Shown here one piece after another: positions 27,253 to 36,327 of a stretch of 64,000 bases of DNA. The notes under the pieces are model-generated. The model saw only the letters and a list, made by a program, of their open reading frames with translations. It was not told where the DNA came from and ran no database searches. Made by a program: the position numbers and the translations under genes. Positions within the stretch are counted from its first letter, which is position 1, and the number at the start of each line of letters is the position of its first letter. The DNA is from Lachnospiraceae bacterium UBA2864 (lineage in GTDB: Bacteria; Bacillota; Clostridia; Lachnospirales; Lachnospiraceae): NCBI GenBank assembly GCA_002350525.1, contig DEFA01000034.1, positions 25,112 through 89,111 of the forward strand, in the 5' to 3' direction.

Positions 27253-27420
27253 CGTAAAAAGGCGCTGCGACCAAGCGCAGCGCCTTTCTGTGGAGATAAG
27301 ATATATTCATGCTTTTCTGTAAATGTAACCGGATATGCTTCAGCATCTAATTAGTGTTATGGCTGATCTGTGGATTCCGCCTCCGCATACCCCTTACTTA
27401 TTCTGCATTTCTATATCTAC
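27253..27420 (-). ncRNA. Probable structured small RNA (6S-like rod shape)
   Basis: A transcript from about 27420 (TATAAT at 27427-27432) to the terminator at 27255-27287 would be about 165 nt and folds on itself. The closing stem pairs 27412-27418 with 27299-27305 (7 bp). A symmetric GAA/GAA internal loop follows, then 27405-27408 pairs with 27309-27312, then 27394-27397 with 27325-27328, then 27385-27392 with 27331-27338 (8 bp, one G-U). The closing stem begins at the predicted 5' end and stops just before the terminator. Size and rod shape recall 6S RNA, but I cannot confirm the family. No coding frame of note lies inside. Confidence 0.5.
27255..27287 (-). terminator. Rho-independent terminator of the small RNA
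   Basis: A 12-bp stem (AAAGGCGCTGCG / CGCAGCGCCTTT) with a 6-nt loop; on the minus strand it runs into TTTTTACG. On the plus strand it ends in only three T, so the minus direction is favoured. It also would stop read-through from the phosphoesterase gene. Confidence 0.85.
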
Positions 27421-27426
27421 GTGCAT

Positions 27427-27432
27427 ATTATA
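27427..27432 (-). promoter_or_regulatory. -10 box of the candidate small RNA
   Basis: TATAAT on the minus strand ends 7 nt before the predicted 5' end of the rod-shaped RNA. The -35 region is AT-rich without a clear TTGACA. Confidence 0.45.
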
Positions 27433-27516
27433 ATACATATCATGCCGTAATATATAAAAATGTCATAAACGTATCATATTTCGTCGCAAACGTAATTCCT
27501 GTCCGAAAAAACGGAT

Positions 27517-28611
27517 TTACTTTCCATTTATATTTATCAATACATATTCCGATTTGGTTCCTGATTTAAATATGATTTCCCAGGCAGATATTCCGGAAGT
27601 CACGATAAATTCAGTTCCTTCTCTCTTCTCATATCCATAGGTTCTGTCATTGACTCCGAACCATTCTCCTATATAAGTTATAGGAATGAGCTGACCTCCG
27701 TGGGTATGTCCCGACAGCACAAGATCCGCATCGGTTGCGGCTTCGTTCGTATAATCGTTCGGCTGATGATCAAGTACGATCATATACTTATCCTTATCCG
27801 GAATACCGCCTATCAGTTCTTCGGCACTCATACGACCTGTTACTCCGGCATCTTCTCTTCCCACAACATAGAATCTGTCGTCTATAAGAACGTAATCATC
27901 TTTTAAAACCGTTACTCCGTTCTTCTCCAGTTCGCTCACCAGATCCGTATCCGTAAATCCTTTGCCAGGGCTTCGATAGTATCCCCTGTCATGATTTCCG
28001 TAAGCAAAGTAAACTCCGTATTTACAGCTGAACTTTCCGAGAGCCGCACAGGCTCTCACCATATCTTCATCAGAGGTCCCGTCATCCACAAAGTCTCCCG
28101 CTATAAGGAGAATATCCGGATTATCTGCCTGAATCTTCTCAAGGTGCTTCTCAAAACCTTCTCCGTCAAAAGTAGTTCCCATATGCGAATCAGCTATGAC
28201 AGCAACCCTCAGTGTTCCTACTTCTTTATCTGTGGTAAGAGTATAGTTTGTACGCCATACATTTACCCCCAGATATAAAGCAATCAACAGATAAACCGTA
28301 CATGCTATCACAGGGAGCCATCCCTGCCAGTAGAACTTCTCACTTCTCTTCTTGATGATCTTGGCAGCCAACGCAAAGATCAGCATAAAAAGAATCAGAT
28401 TAAGGAATATAACGGCAGCATTGATGGGGGACGTAATATATCCCATAACAACAAGCCCTGCTGCTATGATAAGAAAAGAAATAAGATAACCTACCCATTT
28501 TCTTTCCTTGGACATCTTCTTAATTCCCGGGAACTTACTCACAGCTGCAATCATATAGATAAAGCCGAGAATTACAGCCGCTATTGAAATACCGAATATC
28601 ATTAACCACAT
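27517..28611 (-). CDS. Membrane-anchored metallophosphoesterase (YkuE-like)
   Basis: The 364-residue protein has about four N-terminal membrane segments (residues ~1-125), then a calcineurin-like domain with VAVIADSHMG, LLIAGDFVDDG, YGNHDRG, IVLDHQPND and LSGHTHGGQ. These supply the full set of metal ligands. The order of TM segments followed by phosphoesterase matches the YkuE/YaeI-type family, some members of which act on lipid A precursors or wall-linked phosphates. Which face of the membrane the active site is on cannot be told. It is a single gene; the nearest terminator is at 27255. Confidence 0.88.
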   Translation of the reverse strand: MWLMIFGISIAAVILGFIYMIAAVSKFPGIKKMSKERKWVGYLISFLIIAAGLVVMGYITSPINAAVIFLNLILFMLIFALAAKIIKKRSEKFYWQGWLPVIACTVYLLIALYLGVNVWRTNYTLTTDKEVGTLRVAVIADSHMGTTFDGEGFEKHLEKIQADNPDILLIAGDFVDDGTSDEDMVRACAALGKFSCKYGVYFAYGNHDRGYYRSPGKGFTDTDLVSELEKNGVTVLKDDYVLIDDRFYVVGREDAGVTGRMSAEELIGGIPDKDKYMIVLDHQPNDYTNEAATDADLVLSGHTHGGQLIPITYIGEWFGVNDRTYGYEKREGTEFIVTSGISAWEIIFKSGTKSEYVLININGK

Positions 28612-28674
28612 AGTTCACTCCAAAACATAATAATAAACCACCGTTAACTGATTATAACATTTAATCGGTCAAAA

Positions 28675-28709
28675 GAAAAAGCTCTGTATCGAAAATTCGA
28701 TACAGAGCT
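28675..28709 (-). terminator. Rho-independent terminator of fba
   Basis: A 13-14 bp perfect stem (GCTCTGTATCGAA / TTCGATACAGAGC) with a 2-nt central gap is followed on the minus strand by TTTTTCTTTTG, 16 bp past the fba stop. Confidence 0.9.
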
Positions 28710-28724
28710 CGGAAATTCTTATAC

Positions 28725-29588
28725 TCAAGCCTTGTTAGCTGAACCGAATACTGCAACTCTATCCTTTACTTCATCTCTGATAGCCTGTGCACCAGGAGCA
28801 AGAAGCTTACGAGGATCATAACCCTTACCCTGCTGATCCTTGCCTTCCTCGATGTACTTACGTGTAGCAGCTGCGAATACAAGCTGGCATTCTGTATTAA
28901 CGTTAACCTTAGCAACGCCCATGTCGATTGCCTTCTTGATCTGCTCGTCAGGAATACCTGAGCCACCGTGAAGAACGAGAGGTGTATCTCCTGTTACAGC
29001 CTTGATCTGCTCAAGAACCTGGAACTGAAGACCTGCCCAATTATCAGGATACTTACCATGGATGTTACCGATACCGCAAGCAAGCATATCTACTCCGAGA
29101 TCGTTGATCTGCTTACACTCAGCAGGATCAGCACACTCACCTGTTGAAACAACGCCGTCTTCCTCGCCGCCGATACCACCAACTTCTGCCTCAAGAGAGA
29201 TACCCTTCTCTCTGCAGATAGCGATGAGTTCCTTAGTCTTCTCGATGTTCTCTTCAAGTGGAAGTGAAGAACCGTCGAACATGATAGATGTGAAACCGGC
29301 CTCGATACAAGCCTTAGCACCTTCGTATGAACCGTGATCAAGATGAAGAGCTACAGGAACTGTGATTCCGAGTGACTCATCCATAGCCTTAACCATAGCA
29401 GCAACTGTCTTGAAACCTGTCATGTACTTACCTGCGCCCTCTGAAACTCCAAGGATAACAGGTGTCTTAAGCTCCTCACACTCAAGAAGAACTGACTTTG
29501 TCCACTCAAGGTTGTTGATGTTGAACTGTGCTACGGCATAATGACCCTCTACTGCCTTCTTCAGCATCTCTGTTGCAGAAACTAACAT
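28725..29588 (-). CDS. fba: Class II fructose-1,6-bisphosphate aldolase
   Basis: The 287-residue protein has the class II signatures VALHLDHGSYEGAKACIEAGFTSIMFDGS, with zinc-binding His in LDHG, EAEVGGIGGEEDG, GIGNIHGKYP and VLHGGSGIPDEQIKKAI. It cleaves fructose-1,6-bisphosphate to DHAP and GAP using zinc. The closeness to tagatose-bisphosphate aldolases is typical, but the context is glycolytic. A strong promoter and a 5'-terminal hairpin precede it, and GGAGGT precedes the ATG. Confidence 0.94.
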   Translation of the reverse strand: MLVSATEMLKKAVEGHYAVAQFNINNLEWTKSVLLECEELKTPVILGVSEGAGKYMTGFKTVAAMVKAMDESLGITVPVALHLDHGSYEGAKACIEAGFTSIMFDGSSLPLEENIEKTKELIAICREKGISLEAEVGGIGGEEDGVVSTGECADPAECKQINDLGVDMLACGIGNIHGKYPDNWAGLQFQVLEQIKAVTGDTPLVLHGGSGIPDEQIKKAIDMGVAKVNVNTECQLVFAAATRKYIEEGKDQQGKGYDPRKLLAPGAQAIRDEVKDRVAVFGSANKA

Positions 29589-29632
29589 TATAGATTACCT
29601 CCATATATAAAATTAAAAATCAATAAAGAAAA

Positions 29633-29653
29633 TCGCTGAGCAAAACTCAGCGA
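29633..29653 (-). promoter_or_regulatory. 5'-terminal stem-loop of the fba mRNA
   Basis: An 8-bp stem (TCGCTGAG / CTCAGCGA) with a 5-nt loop starts almost exactly at the predicted fba transcription start and is followed on the minus strand by ATTTTC. It may protect the 5' end of the fba mRNA, or serve as terminator for pflA read-through. Confidence 0.55.
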
Positions 29654-29658
29654 CTAAT

Positions 29659-29687
29659 ATTATACATTAAAGCATCGTATTAAACAA
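29659..29687 (-). promoter_or_regulatory. Promoter of fba
   Basis: On the minus strand TTGTTT (29682-29687), 17 bp, TATAAT (29659-29664), with start near 29652. It lies between the pflA stop and the fba gene. Confidence 0.75.
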
Positions 29688-29726
29688 CTATTAAGTTAAA
29701 TATCTCAAACCAAATATAAATCAAAC

Positions 29727-30527
29727 CTAAAACCAGAGAATCTCTCTTGCTCTTTTAAGCTGCTGCTCCGTCGGAGGTTCGGTATCCGGAAGTCTGTAAG
29801 GTATTCCGAGTCTCTCATATTCCGGTATTCCCATCTTATGATACGGAAGCACTTCCACTTTCTTTACAGTCTTCAGTGTTTTTATGAATTCAGAAAGCCT
29901 TAAAAGGTCATCCTCATCTGTTGTGATTTTCGGAACCAGTACATGTCTTATCCACATATCTTTACCGATATCGGACAAGTACTCTGCCATATCGAGAATA
30001 TTCTTATTGGTAAAGCCCGTAAGTTCCTTATGCTTTTCATCATCTATCTGCTTTATGTCCAGCATGAAGAGATCCGTAACATCACATAGCTTCTGAAACT
30101 TCTCAAAGAATTCTCCCTCCCGCGTAAAAGGATTTCCCGATGTATCAAGGCACGTATTAACACCTGCCCCCTTCGCGAGTCTGAACAGTTCCGTCACGAA
30201 ATCTATCTGAAGCAGTGCTTCACCACCGCTCACGGTTATTCCGCCTCCGTTCTTCCAGTACGGCTTATATCTCAGTGCCTGAGTCAGTATTTCCTCCGGA
30301 GTTTTCAGCTCAACCCTGACTCCGCAGGAACGCAGATGCTCTATTGATTCCTCTCCCTCCGGCACAGCCCAGGTTTCCGGATTATGACAGTATTTACATC
30401 TCATATTACAGCCCTGAAGGAAAACTATAAATCTTATCCCCGGTCCGTCAACTGCACCAAAGCTCTCGGTTGAATGGATGTAGCCTTTTATATTCTTTTT
30501 ATCTCTCATTTCTTCCATCAGATACAT
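29727..30527 (-). CDS. pflA: Pyruvate formate-lyase activating enzyme
   Basis: The radical SAM cluster motif is GCNMRCKYCHNPETW (CxxxCxxC), preceded by ESFGAVDGPGIRFIVFLQ and followed by GGGITVSGGEALLQIDF and LDTSGNPF. These mark PflA, which places the glycyl radical on PflB with SAM and reduced ferredoxin or flavodoxin. Length of 266 residues is slightly above E. coli (246) through the N-terminal MYLMEEMRDKK, so the start might be one of the in-frame ATGs shortly downstream; GGAGG lies 2 nt before the first. It sits 91 bp downstream of pflB, past a terminator that may set the lower activase level. Confidence 0.94.
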   Translation of the reverse strand: MYLMEEMRDKKNIKGYIHSTESFGAVDGPGIRFIVFLQGCNMRCKYCHNPETWAVPEGEESIEHLRSCGVRVELKTPEEILTQALRYKPYWKNGGGITVSGGEALLQIDFVTELFRLAKGAGVNTCLDTSGNPFTREGEFFEKFQKLCDVTDLFMLDIKQIDDEKHKELTGFTNKNILDMAEYLSDIGKDMWIRHVLVPKITTDEDDLLRLSEFIKTLKTVKKVEVLPYHKMGIPEYERLGIPYRLPDTEPPTEQQLKRAREILWF

Positions 30528-30566
30528 ATCCTCCGTTCACATTATAACACGATATGCATTTTCTTC

Positions 30567-30600
30567 AAAAAAATCCCTGCCGGAACATTTCCGACAGGGA
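30567..30600 (-). terminator. Terminator between pflB and pflA
   Basis: A 12-bp stem (TCCCTG-C-CGGAA / TTCCG-A-CAGGGA, a G-U pair in the RNA) is followed on the minus strand by ATTTTTTTG. It lies 18 bp after pflB and upstream of pflA, so pflA is probably read by partial read-through. Confidence 0.88.
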
Positions 30601-30618
30601 TAACTGATCTTAACCGTT

Positions 30619-32886
30619 TTACAGACTTTCGTGGAAAGTTCTGTTGATTACATCGAGCTGCTGCTCTCTTGTAAGGTTGATGAACTTAACTGCATAACCC
30701 GATACACGGATAGTAAAGTTAGCGTATTCAGGCTTATCAGGATTCTCCATGATATCCAGAAGTGTATCACGGCTGAATACATTTACATTCAGATGATGAG
30801 CTCCCTGATCGAAGTATCCGTCCATTGCATTTACAAGATTATCTACTCTCTCTTCCTCTGTATTTCCGAGTGCGGATGGGTTCATGGACTGAGTATTTGA
30901 TATACCGTCAAGTGCCCATACATAAGGAATCTTTGCTACAGAGTTAAGTGAAGCAAGAAGTCCCGACTTCTCAGCTCCGTAGCTTGGGTTAGCACCCGGT
31001 GCAAGCGGAGTCCATGCTCTTCGTCCATCCGGCATGTTACCTGTAAACTTACCGTATACAACATTTGATGTAATGGTAAGAATAGATGTTGTAGGCTCTG
31101 AGTTACGATATGTATGTCTCTTCTTGATATCATCAAGGAATGTCTTCAGAAGCCATACACCGATGCTGTCAGCTCTGTCATCATCATTTCCGTACTTAGG
31201 GAAATCTCCCTCTACCGCATAGTCAACAGCGAAGCCGTCCTCATCACGGATAACCTTAACCTTTGCATACTTGATAGCAGAAAGAGAATCGATAACATGT
31301 GAGAATCCTGCTATACCTGTTGCAAACGTACGGCGTACATCTGTATCTATAAGCGCCATCTCAGCTGCTTCATAGTAATACTTATCATGCATATAATGTA
31401 TGAGATTGAGGATATTTACATAGAGGCCTGCGAGCCAGTCCAGCATAAACTCAAATCTCTCAATAACTTCATCGTAATCCAGATATTCTGAGGTGATAGG
31501 TCTTGCAGCAGGTCCTACCTGAACCTTTGACTTGGCATCCACACCACCGTTGATAGCATAGAGCAGGCACTTTGCGAGGTTTGCTCTTGCTCCGAAGAAC
31601 TGAATCTCCTTACCTGTCTGAGTTGCGGATACGCAGCAGCAGATAGAATAATCATCGCCCCATACCGGCTTCATGACATCATCATTCTCATACTGGATAG
31701 AACTTGTCTTAACAGATATTCTTGCAGCATATCTCTTGAATGCCTCAGGCAGCTTTGATGAATAAAGTACTGTAAGGTTCGGTTCCGGTGAAGGTCCCAT
31801 GTTCTCAAGTGTATGAAGGAATCTGAAACAGTTCTTCGTTACATGAGGACGTCCGTCATTACCGATACCGGCAACTTCAAGTGTTGCCCATACAGGGTCG
31901 CCCGAGAAAAGCTCGTTGTATGACTGGATTCTTGCGAACTTAACCATACGAAGCTTCATAACAAAATGATCTATAAGTTCCTGAGCCTGAGCCTCTGTAA
32001 GGATGCCCTTCTTCAGGTCTCGCTCAATAAATATATCAAGGAAGGTTGATACACGGCCGACTGACATAGCAGCACCGTTCTGAGTCTTAACAGCAGCGAG
32101 ATATCCGAAATACAGCCACTGAACAGCTTCCTTAGCTGTCTTTGCCGGCTTTGAGATATCACAGCCGTAGATCTCAGCCATCTTCTTCATACCCTGAAGA
32201 GCCTTGATCTGCTCCGCAAGCTCTTCGCGCTGACGGATGATATCGTCTGTCATAACGCCATGTCCGCAGTTCTTCTTATCTTCCTGCTTCCACTCGATAA
32301 GCTGATCTATACCGTACAGAGCAATTCTTCTGTAATCGCCTACTATACGTCCGCGTCCATAGGTATCCGGAAGTCCTGTTACGATATGGCTTCTTCTTGC
32401 GGCACGCATCTCATCTGTATAAGCATCAAAAACAGCCTGATTGTGAGTCTTATGATACTCTGTAAATACCTTATGAAGATCCTTGTTCGGCTCATATCCA
32501 TACATAGTAAGAGCTTCTTCAGCCATCTTGATACCACCGAACGGCATAAATGCACGCTTCAGCGGCTTATCTGTCTGAAGACCTACTATCTGCTCAAGAT
32601 CCTTCATGGATTCATCAATATAGCCCGGTCCGTAAGAAGTAAGTGAAGACACAATCTCTGTCTCCTCTTCAAGCACTCCGCCCTTCTTATGTTCTTCTCT
32701 CTGAAGTTCCTGAAGTTTACCCCAGAGTTTCTCTGTTGCCTCTGTCGGTCCCTCAAGAAAGCTCTCATCACCAAGATATGGTGTATAGTTATTAGCAATG
32801 AAATCCCTTACGTTACACTCTTCTTTCCAGAGTCTTCCCGTAAATCCATCCCATTCTTCAAAGCTAAGCATTAAATCTTTTTGCAT
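30619..32886 (-). CDS. pflB: Formate acetyltransferase (pyruvate formate-lyase)
   Basis: The 755-residue protein has the PFL active-site region [15 protein letters not shown], with the adjacent catalytic cysteines, and the glycyl radical loop [12 protein letters not shown] (Gly near residue 730) ending in NRTFHESL. Length agrees with E. coli PflB (760). It cleaves pyruvate with CoA to acetyl-CoA and formate, a main fermentative route and oxygen sensitive. The ribosome binding site GGGAGATGAATT precedes the ATG. The 170 bp upstream are AT-rich; an inverted repeat at 32911-32926 is noted, but I see no clear promoter. Confidence 0.96.
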   Translation of the reverse strand: MQKDLMLSFEEWDGFTGRLWKEECNVRDFIANNYTPYLGDESFLEGPTEATEKLWGKLQELQREEHKKGGVLEEETEIVSSLTSYGPGYIDESMKDLEQIVGLQTDKPLKRAFMPFGGIKMAEEALTMYGYEPNKDLHKVFTEYHKTHNQAVFDAYTDEMRAARRSHIVTGLPDTYGRGRIVGDYRRIALYGIDQLIEWKQEDKKNCGHGVMTDDIIRQREELAEQIKALQGMKKMAEIYGCDISKPAKTAKEAVQWLYFGYLAAVKTQNGAAMSVGRVSTFLDIFIERDLKKGILTEAQAQELIDHFVMKLRMVKFARIQSYNELFSGDPVWATLEVAGIGNDGRPHVTKNCFRFLHTLENMGPSPEPNLTVLYSSKLPEAFKRYAARISVKTSSIQYENDDVMKPVWGDDYSICCCVSATQTGKEIQFFGARANLAKCLLYAINGGVDAKSKVQVGPAARPITSEYLDYDEVIERFEFMLDWLAGLYVNILNLIHYMHDKYYYEAAEMALIDTDVRRTFATGIAGFSHVIDSLSAIKYAKVKVIRDEDGFAVDYAVEGDFPKYGNDDDRADSIGVWLLKTFLDDIKKRHTYRNSEPTTSILTITSNVVYGKFTGNMPDGRRAWTPLAPGANPSYGAEKSGLLASLNSVAKIPYVWALDGISNTQSMNPSALGNTEEERVDNLVNAMDGYFDQGAHHLNVNVFSRDTLLDIMENPDKPEYANFTIRVSGYAVKFINLTREQQLDVINRTFHESL

Positions 32887-33054
32887 AATTCATCTCCCAG
32901 AAAAAAAAATCGTTAAGTACATTTAACTATAATAAGATTAATAAACGTAGATTTAAAACTGTACTATTACCTTAACACACTATAAGTTGTTATTCAAATC
33001 AAAAAAAAGGCTATTTTTATACTATTTTTTGTATATTTTGTGAGAGTGTGCATA

Positions 33055-33103
33055 AGAAAAAGCAGGTACACGATTAAGAATAATCTTAACCGTGTACCTG
33101 CTT
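33055..33103 (-). terminator. Rho-independent terminator of the tubulin-like gene
   Basis: A long stem (AAGCAGGTACACG / CGTGTACCTGCTT, extended inward by ATTAAG/CTTAAC) is followed on the minus strand by TTTTTCTTATG, 19 bp past the stop. Confidence 0.92.
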
Positions 33104-33121
33104 AACGACTCACAATTAAAT

Positions 33122-35620
33122 CTAATTATTAACTTCATCTATATGAAGTCCGAGATAATTACCGCTCTTAACCTTCTCATATGCCTCTTTCATCTCTTCG
33201 GCATTTGCAAGCATATTTGGACGAACGCCCATATAGAAACTGTCTACCGAAATCTGAATCTCGCCCGGATTCATGGTGATAGAATCAGGATCCTCATTAT
33301 AAGGAGAAGTGATAAGTATATCCTTCATAGCCTGACTGAAGTAAGGCATCGCATCCGGAAGTGATATAAACTTCTTGTTAAGAACCTGCTTATCTATACC
33401 CTTTGTAAGGTTGCAGAGTTTCTTCTTCTGAGTCTTCTCAAATGCACCTTCAACAAAAGCTTTAGCTGCTCTTTTCATAGTTTCTTTACGAAGATCGTTA
33501 TCTTTCGAAACAAATACGAAATTGAGTTCTGAAACCGTAGGCTGCTCATCTGCAAATGCATTATAGATAAGCTTCTCCGGTGCGAAAACACCTATTCCCG
33601 TTAGGAAGTTCCTGTAGATTCTCTCCATCTCCTGGCTGACAGGAACAAGTCTGTCATTATCCAGGTCACTTTCATGACTCACCATGAAATTGATGAGTCC
33701 CGTCTTCATCTGATCGATCTTATCCTCGGTAATGTAATCCTTAGGAAGAAACTCAGAACGCTTGGCTGCTTTAAGAAGGAATCCCGTAATCCTTCGTCCA
33801 TCGGAAGCAAGACCGTTAATCGCAGCATTCAGATCTGCTCCGAACTGACTGTAGATATCATCGAGCTGCTCTGCTCTGTGGCGAAGCTGTCTTATGATAT
33901 CTCCAAGCACATCCTGCCTGTTCAACTCTTCCATGATCATATTTCTCTCTTTGGCAAGAGTATCTTTGATACTGGCTTCATAATATCCGTTCTCGGTTTC
34001 TTTCTTGGCTGACGGGAAGGTAAAGAATCTCTTCTTTACGATTTCCAGTATAGACTCTCTGATTCTTTCATATTCGCTGAACGGACTGTAATTGTTGAGT
34101 GCTGTCTCAAGAGCTTTGATCTCCTGGATCATTCCTCCGTCTTCTTCAACTCCGCCTATTCCTCTTGCACCTATCATGCGCAGAGTAACAAACGGTCCGA
34201 ACTGCTTAAGATACTTATCTATATGTCCGTCAAGAGATGATGTAAGCTTTATCCTCATAGATTTTACTATGACAGGTATATCGGCTTTTATGGAATCGAG
34301 AAGCTTCGGTATAACCGTGCTGAAATCATCCGTCCCCTTCTTGATAGCCTTATACGGCTGCTTATGATACTGACCTACTTTAATGAGCCCGTTAACATTA
34401 AGGTTGATCTCATCACCCGGTTCTCCTGCAAAGAATCCCTTAAGTTCTCCGAATGTATCATCCACATCCTTCTTGATACTCTCATCCTTCTCAGGCATCT
34501 CATACAGCTTCTTCTCAGCAAGTGCAAACACTTCCTGCTCACAGATATTCTCAATCTCTCTGATAGGAATCTTGTAATCAGATTCCTTGACAACCTTGAA
34601 GAAACCTACGCTGTTCTGCTCAAAGAATGAATCGCGGATAAGCATACGGCTGTCTGTTCCGTCCGATCCATCCACGTATTTGTTGATGGAAAGTTTCTGG
34701 AGGAAATATGCAACATCGTTAAATATTACATGTTCAGGAACATATCCCTGCTCATCCTTCTTACCTGATACGAGAATACATGCATCGAAGATGTTATCTC
34801 TCATCATGAACTTATGAGTTGTACTCTCAAAAGTATAGTTTTCTCCGGTATAGGCAATCTGCATAAAGCGGCTCATCTCTTCAAGAGTCGCATGCGAATT
34901 GGCAAGAAGAAGTGTTCTCTTATCCTCATCATTATAGATTGTCTTATTCGCAAAAAGCGCATCCGGAGTTATAAGGCATCCGCCCACACGAAGGTCTTTC
35001 CACTTACGTGATTTTCCGTATGCCTTTATATTATATGTCACATCCGCAAGAATACCGCTTCCGGTTCCTCCGCATGTACTTGATACTATGATTATATCCA
35101 GCTTTCCGCCGTTTGACCTGTTATATAATTCTTCCAATTTTTCGAAGAGAAGAATTCTGATGTCCTCATATGCATTTGAGAACATAAGTCTTCCAATCTG
35201 ACGGTTTCCTTCTGCACCGGAAGTGCCTATGGTAACTCTGGGAAAATCAGGACTCATCCACTTTGCAAGTGATTCCTGAACAGGCATACTGTTAAAACCT
35301 CTCGTCATTATGTCTCCGAGATTAGGTCTGTATATACTGAGAACCTCAAGTGCATTCAGACCATAGCCTTCCTTGCTGTCTTTAATAGTTGCCTCCATCG
35401 CCGGAATATCAGAATCGATTAATAAATAGTTGATATTATCCTCACGTGTGATGTTGCCCATCATCATACGTTTAAGAGCTGTAACAACTTTACCGCCTAC
35501 GCCACCGAGTCCAATTACCAAGAGATCTCCGTTAAAACGGTTTTCATTTTCCACCTTGCTGAAAATTCGAACATGCTTAAGTTTATTGAACTCTTCCTTT
35601 TGTGTATCTATAAGAATCAT
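33122..35620 (-). CDS. Tubulin/FtsZ-fold GTPase-like protein (Tubulin_2-type)
   Basis: The 832-residue protein has LLVIGLGGVGGKVVTALKR at residues ~33-51 (the Gly-rich nucleotide loop of tubulin/FtsZ proteins), LLIDSD (66-71) and the tubulin signature SSTCGGTGSG (GGTGSG at 184-189). The rest, some 600 residues with helical stretches near 500-650, is unlike FtsZ and fits the poorly known tubulin-like family with a large C-terminal extension. No TM segments or signal peptide. It is monocistronic: own upstream region with palindromes and own terminator. GTP binding and polymerisation are plausible but unproven. Confidence 0.75.
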   Translation of the reverse strand: MILIDTQKEEFNKLKHVRIFSKVENENRFNGDLLVIGLGGVGGKVVTALKRMMMGNITREDNINYLLIDSDIPAMEATIKDSKEGYGLNALEVLSIYRPNLGDIMTRGFNSMPVQESLAKWMSPDFPRVTIGTSGAEGNRQIGRLMFSNAYEDIRILLFEKLEELYNRSNGGKLDIIIVSSTCGGTGSGILADVTYNIKAYGKSRKWKDLRVGGCLITPDALFANKTIYNDEDKRTLLLANSHATLEEMSRFMQIAYTGENYTFESTTHKFMMRDNIFDACILVSGKKDEQGYVPEHVIFNDVAYFLQKLSINKYVDGSDGTDSRMLIRDSFFEQNSVGFFKVVKESDYKIPIREIENICEQEVFALAEKKLYEMPEKDESIKKDVDDTFGELKGFFAGEPGDEINLNVNGLIKVGQYHKQPYKAIKKGTDDFSTVIPKLLDSIKADIPVIVKSMRIKLTSSLDGHIDKYLKQFGPFVTLRMIGARGIGGVEEDGGMIQEIKALETALNNYSPFSEYERIRESILEIVKKRFFTFPSAKKETENGYYEASIKDTLAKERNMIMEELNRQDVLGDIIRQLRHRAEQLDDIYSQFGADLNAAINGLASDGRRITGFLLKAAKRSEFLPKDYITEDKIDQMKTGLINFMVSHESDLDNDRLVPVSQEMERIYRNFLTGIGVFAPEKLIYNAFADEQPTVSELNFVFVSKDNDLRKETMKRAAKAFVEGAFEKTQKKKLCNLTKGIDKQVLNKKFISLPDAMPYFSQAMKDILITSPYNEDPDSITMNPGEIQISVDSFYMGVRPNMLANAEEMKEAYEKVKSGNYLGLHIDEVNN

Positions 35621-35677
35621 GTTACTTCTCCTCGTTATGCCATATGTAAACCCTCAAAACATTGTAACATAAACTTC

Positions 35678-35721
35678 TGTAAATTTACACAATAAACTGA
35701 AGATTCTTTGGTAAAATTTAC
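35678..35721. promoter_or_regulatory. Palindromes upstream of the tubulin-like gene
   Basis: A perfect 12-bp palindrome TGTAAATTTACA (35678-35689) and a related GTAAAATTTAC (35711-35721) are about 32 bp apart centre to centre, roughly three helical turns. TACAAT further downstream on the minus strand may be the -10 box of the tubulin-like gene. A dimeric repressor site is possible. Confidence 0.35.
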
Positions 35722-35727
35722 ATATTG

Positions 35728-36327
35728 TTAATATATTATCTCTTTCAGTTTGTTTTTGAGGTCATCAAATCCCTTAAATACTATTCCCGTCATCCCGAGA
35801 GCTCTTGCCGCCTCAACATTCTCTTCTCTGTCATCAACAAAAACGCTCTCTGTAAGATCAACTCCGAACCTCTTTTCAAGAAGCCTGTAAAACTCCGGAT
35901 CGGGTTTCATCATCTTTTCTTTTGATGAAATGAGGTATCCGTCCGTATGAGGAAGGAATTTAAATTTCGGCCAATGCATATCTGCCTGCTTTTCAGGATA
36001 ATTTGAAAGAACATAAACTTTAAAGCCCTTTGCCTTAAGCTCCTTCACGAGTTCTTCCGAATAATCATACTCTCTGATTATATTATCGATATTATCCCAG
36101 AAGAGATTCATCTCTTTTTCATACTGAGGAAGTTCACTTATAAAATGCTCTTTTGCCTCTCCGTCATTAACAAGGCCGTTATCCATAAGCTTCCAGTAAT
36201 CGGAAAAAACGACTTTCTCCGAAAGCTCTTCTATAGTCTCCTTATCAAATCCCAGATCCGACATATATTCTCTGAATCTGAAATCAGCAAGTACCATTCC
36301 CACATCAAAAACCACATTTCTTATCAT
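35728..36327 (-). CDS. HAD-superfamily phosphatase (YihX/epoxide-hydrolase-like subgroup)
   Basis: The 199-residue protein has motif I VVFDVGMVLADF (nucleophile D8, with Gly where the second Asp often stands, as in YihX), motif II VLSNYPEK, Lys in SSKEKMMKPDPEFY and motif IV VFVDDREENVEAARALG. It probably hydrolyses a sugar phosphate; substrate unknown. The start overlaps the dtd stop by 4 bp (ATGA). It ends the topB-vanZ-dtd operon. Confidence 0.87.
   Translation of the reverse strand: MIRNVVFDVGMVLADFRFREYMSDLGFDKETIEELSEKVVFSDYWKLMDNGLVNDGEAKEHFISELPQYEKEMNLFWDNIDNIIREYDYSEELVKELKAKGFKVYVLSNYPEKQADMHWPKFKFLPHTDGYLISSKEKMMKPDPEFYRLLEKRFGVDLTESVFVDDREENVEAARALGMTGIVFKGFDDLKNKLKEIIY

Noticed and set aside
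32911..32926. Inverted repeat GTTAA-N6-TTAAC before pflB as a Rex or FNR site
   Set aside because: Rex sites have 4 bp between GTTAA arms and FNR uses TTGAT-N4-ATCAA; the spacing does not fit, and such AT-rich repeats arise by chance.
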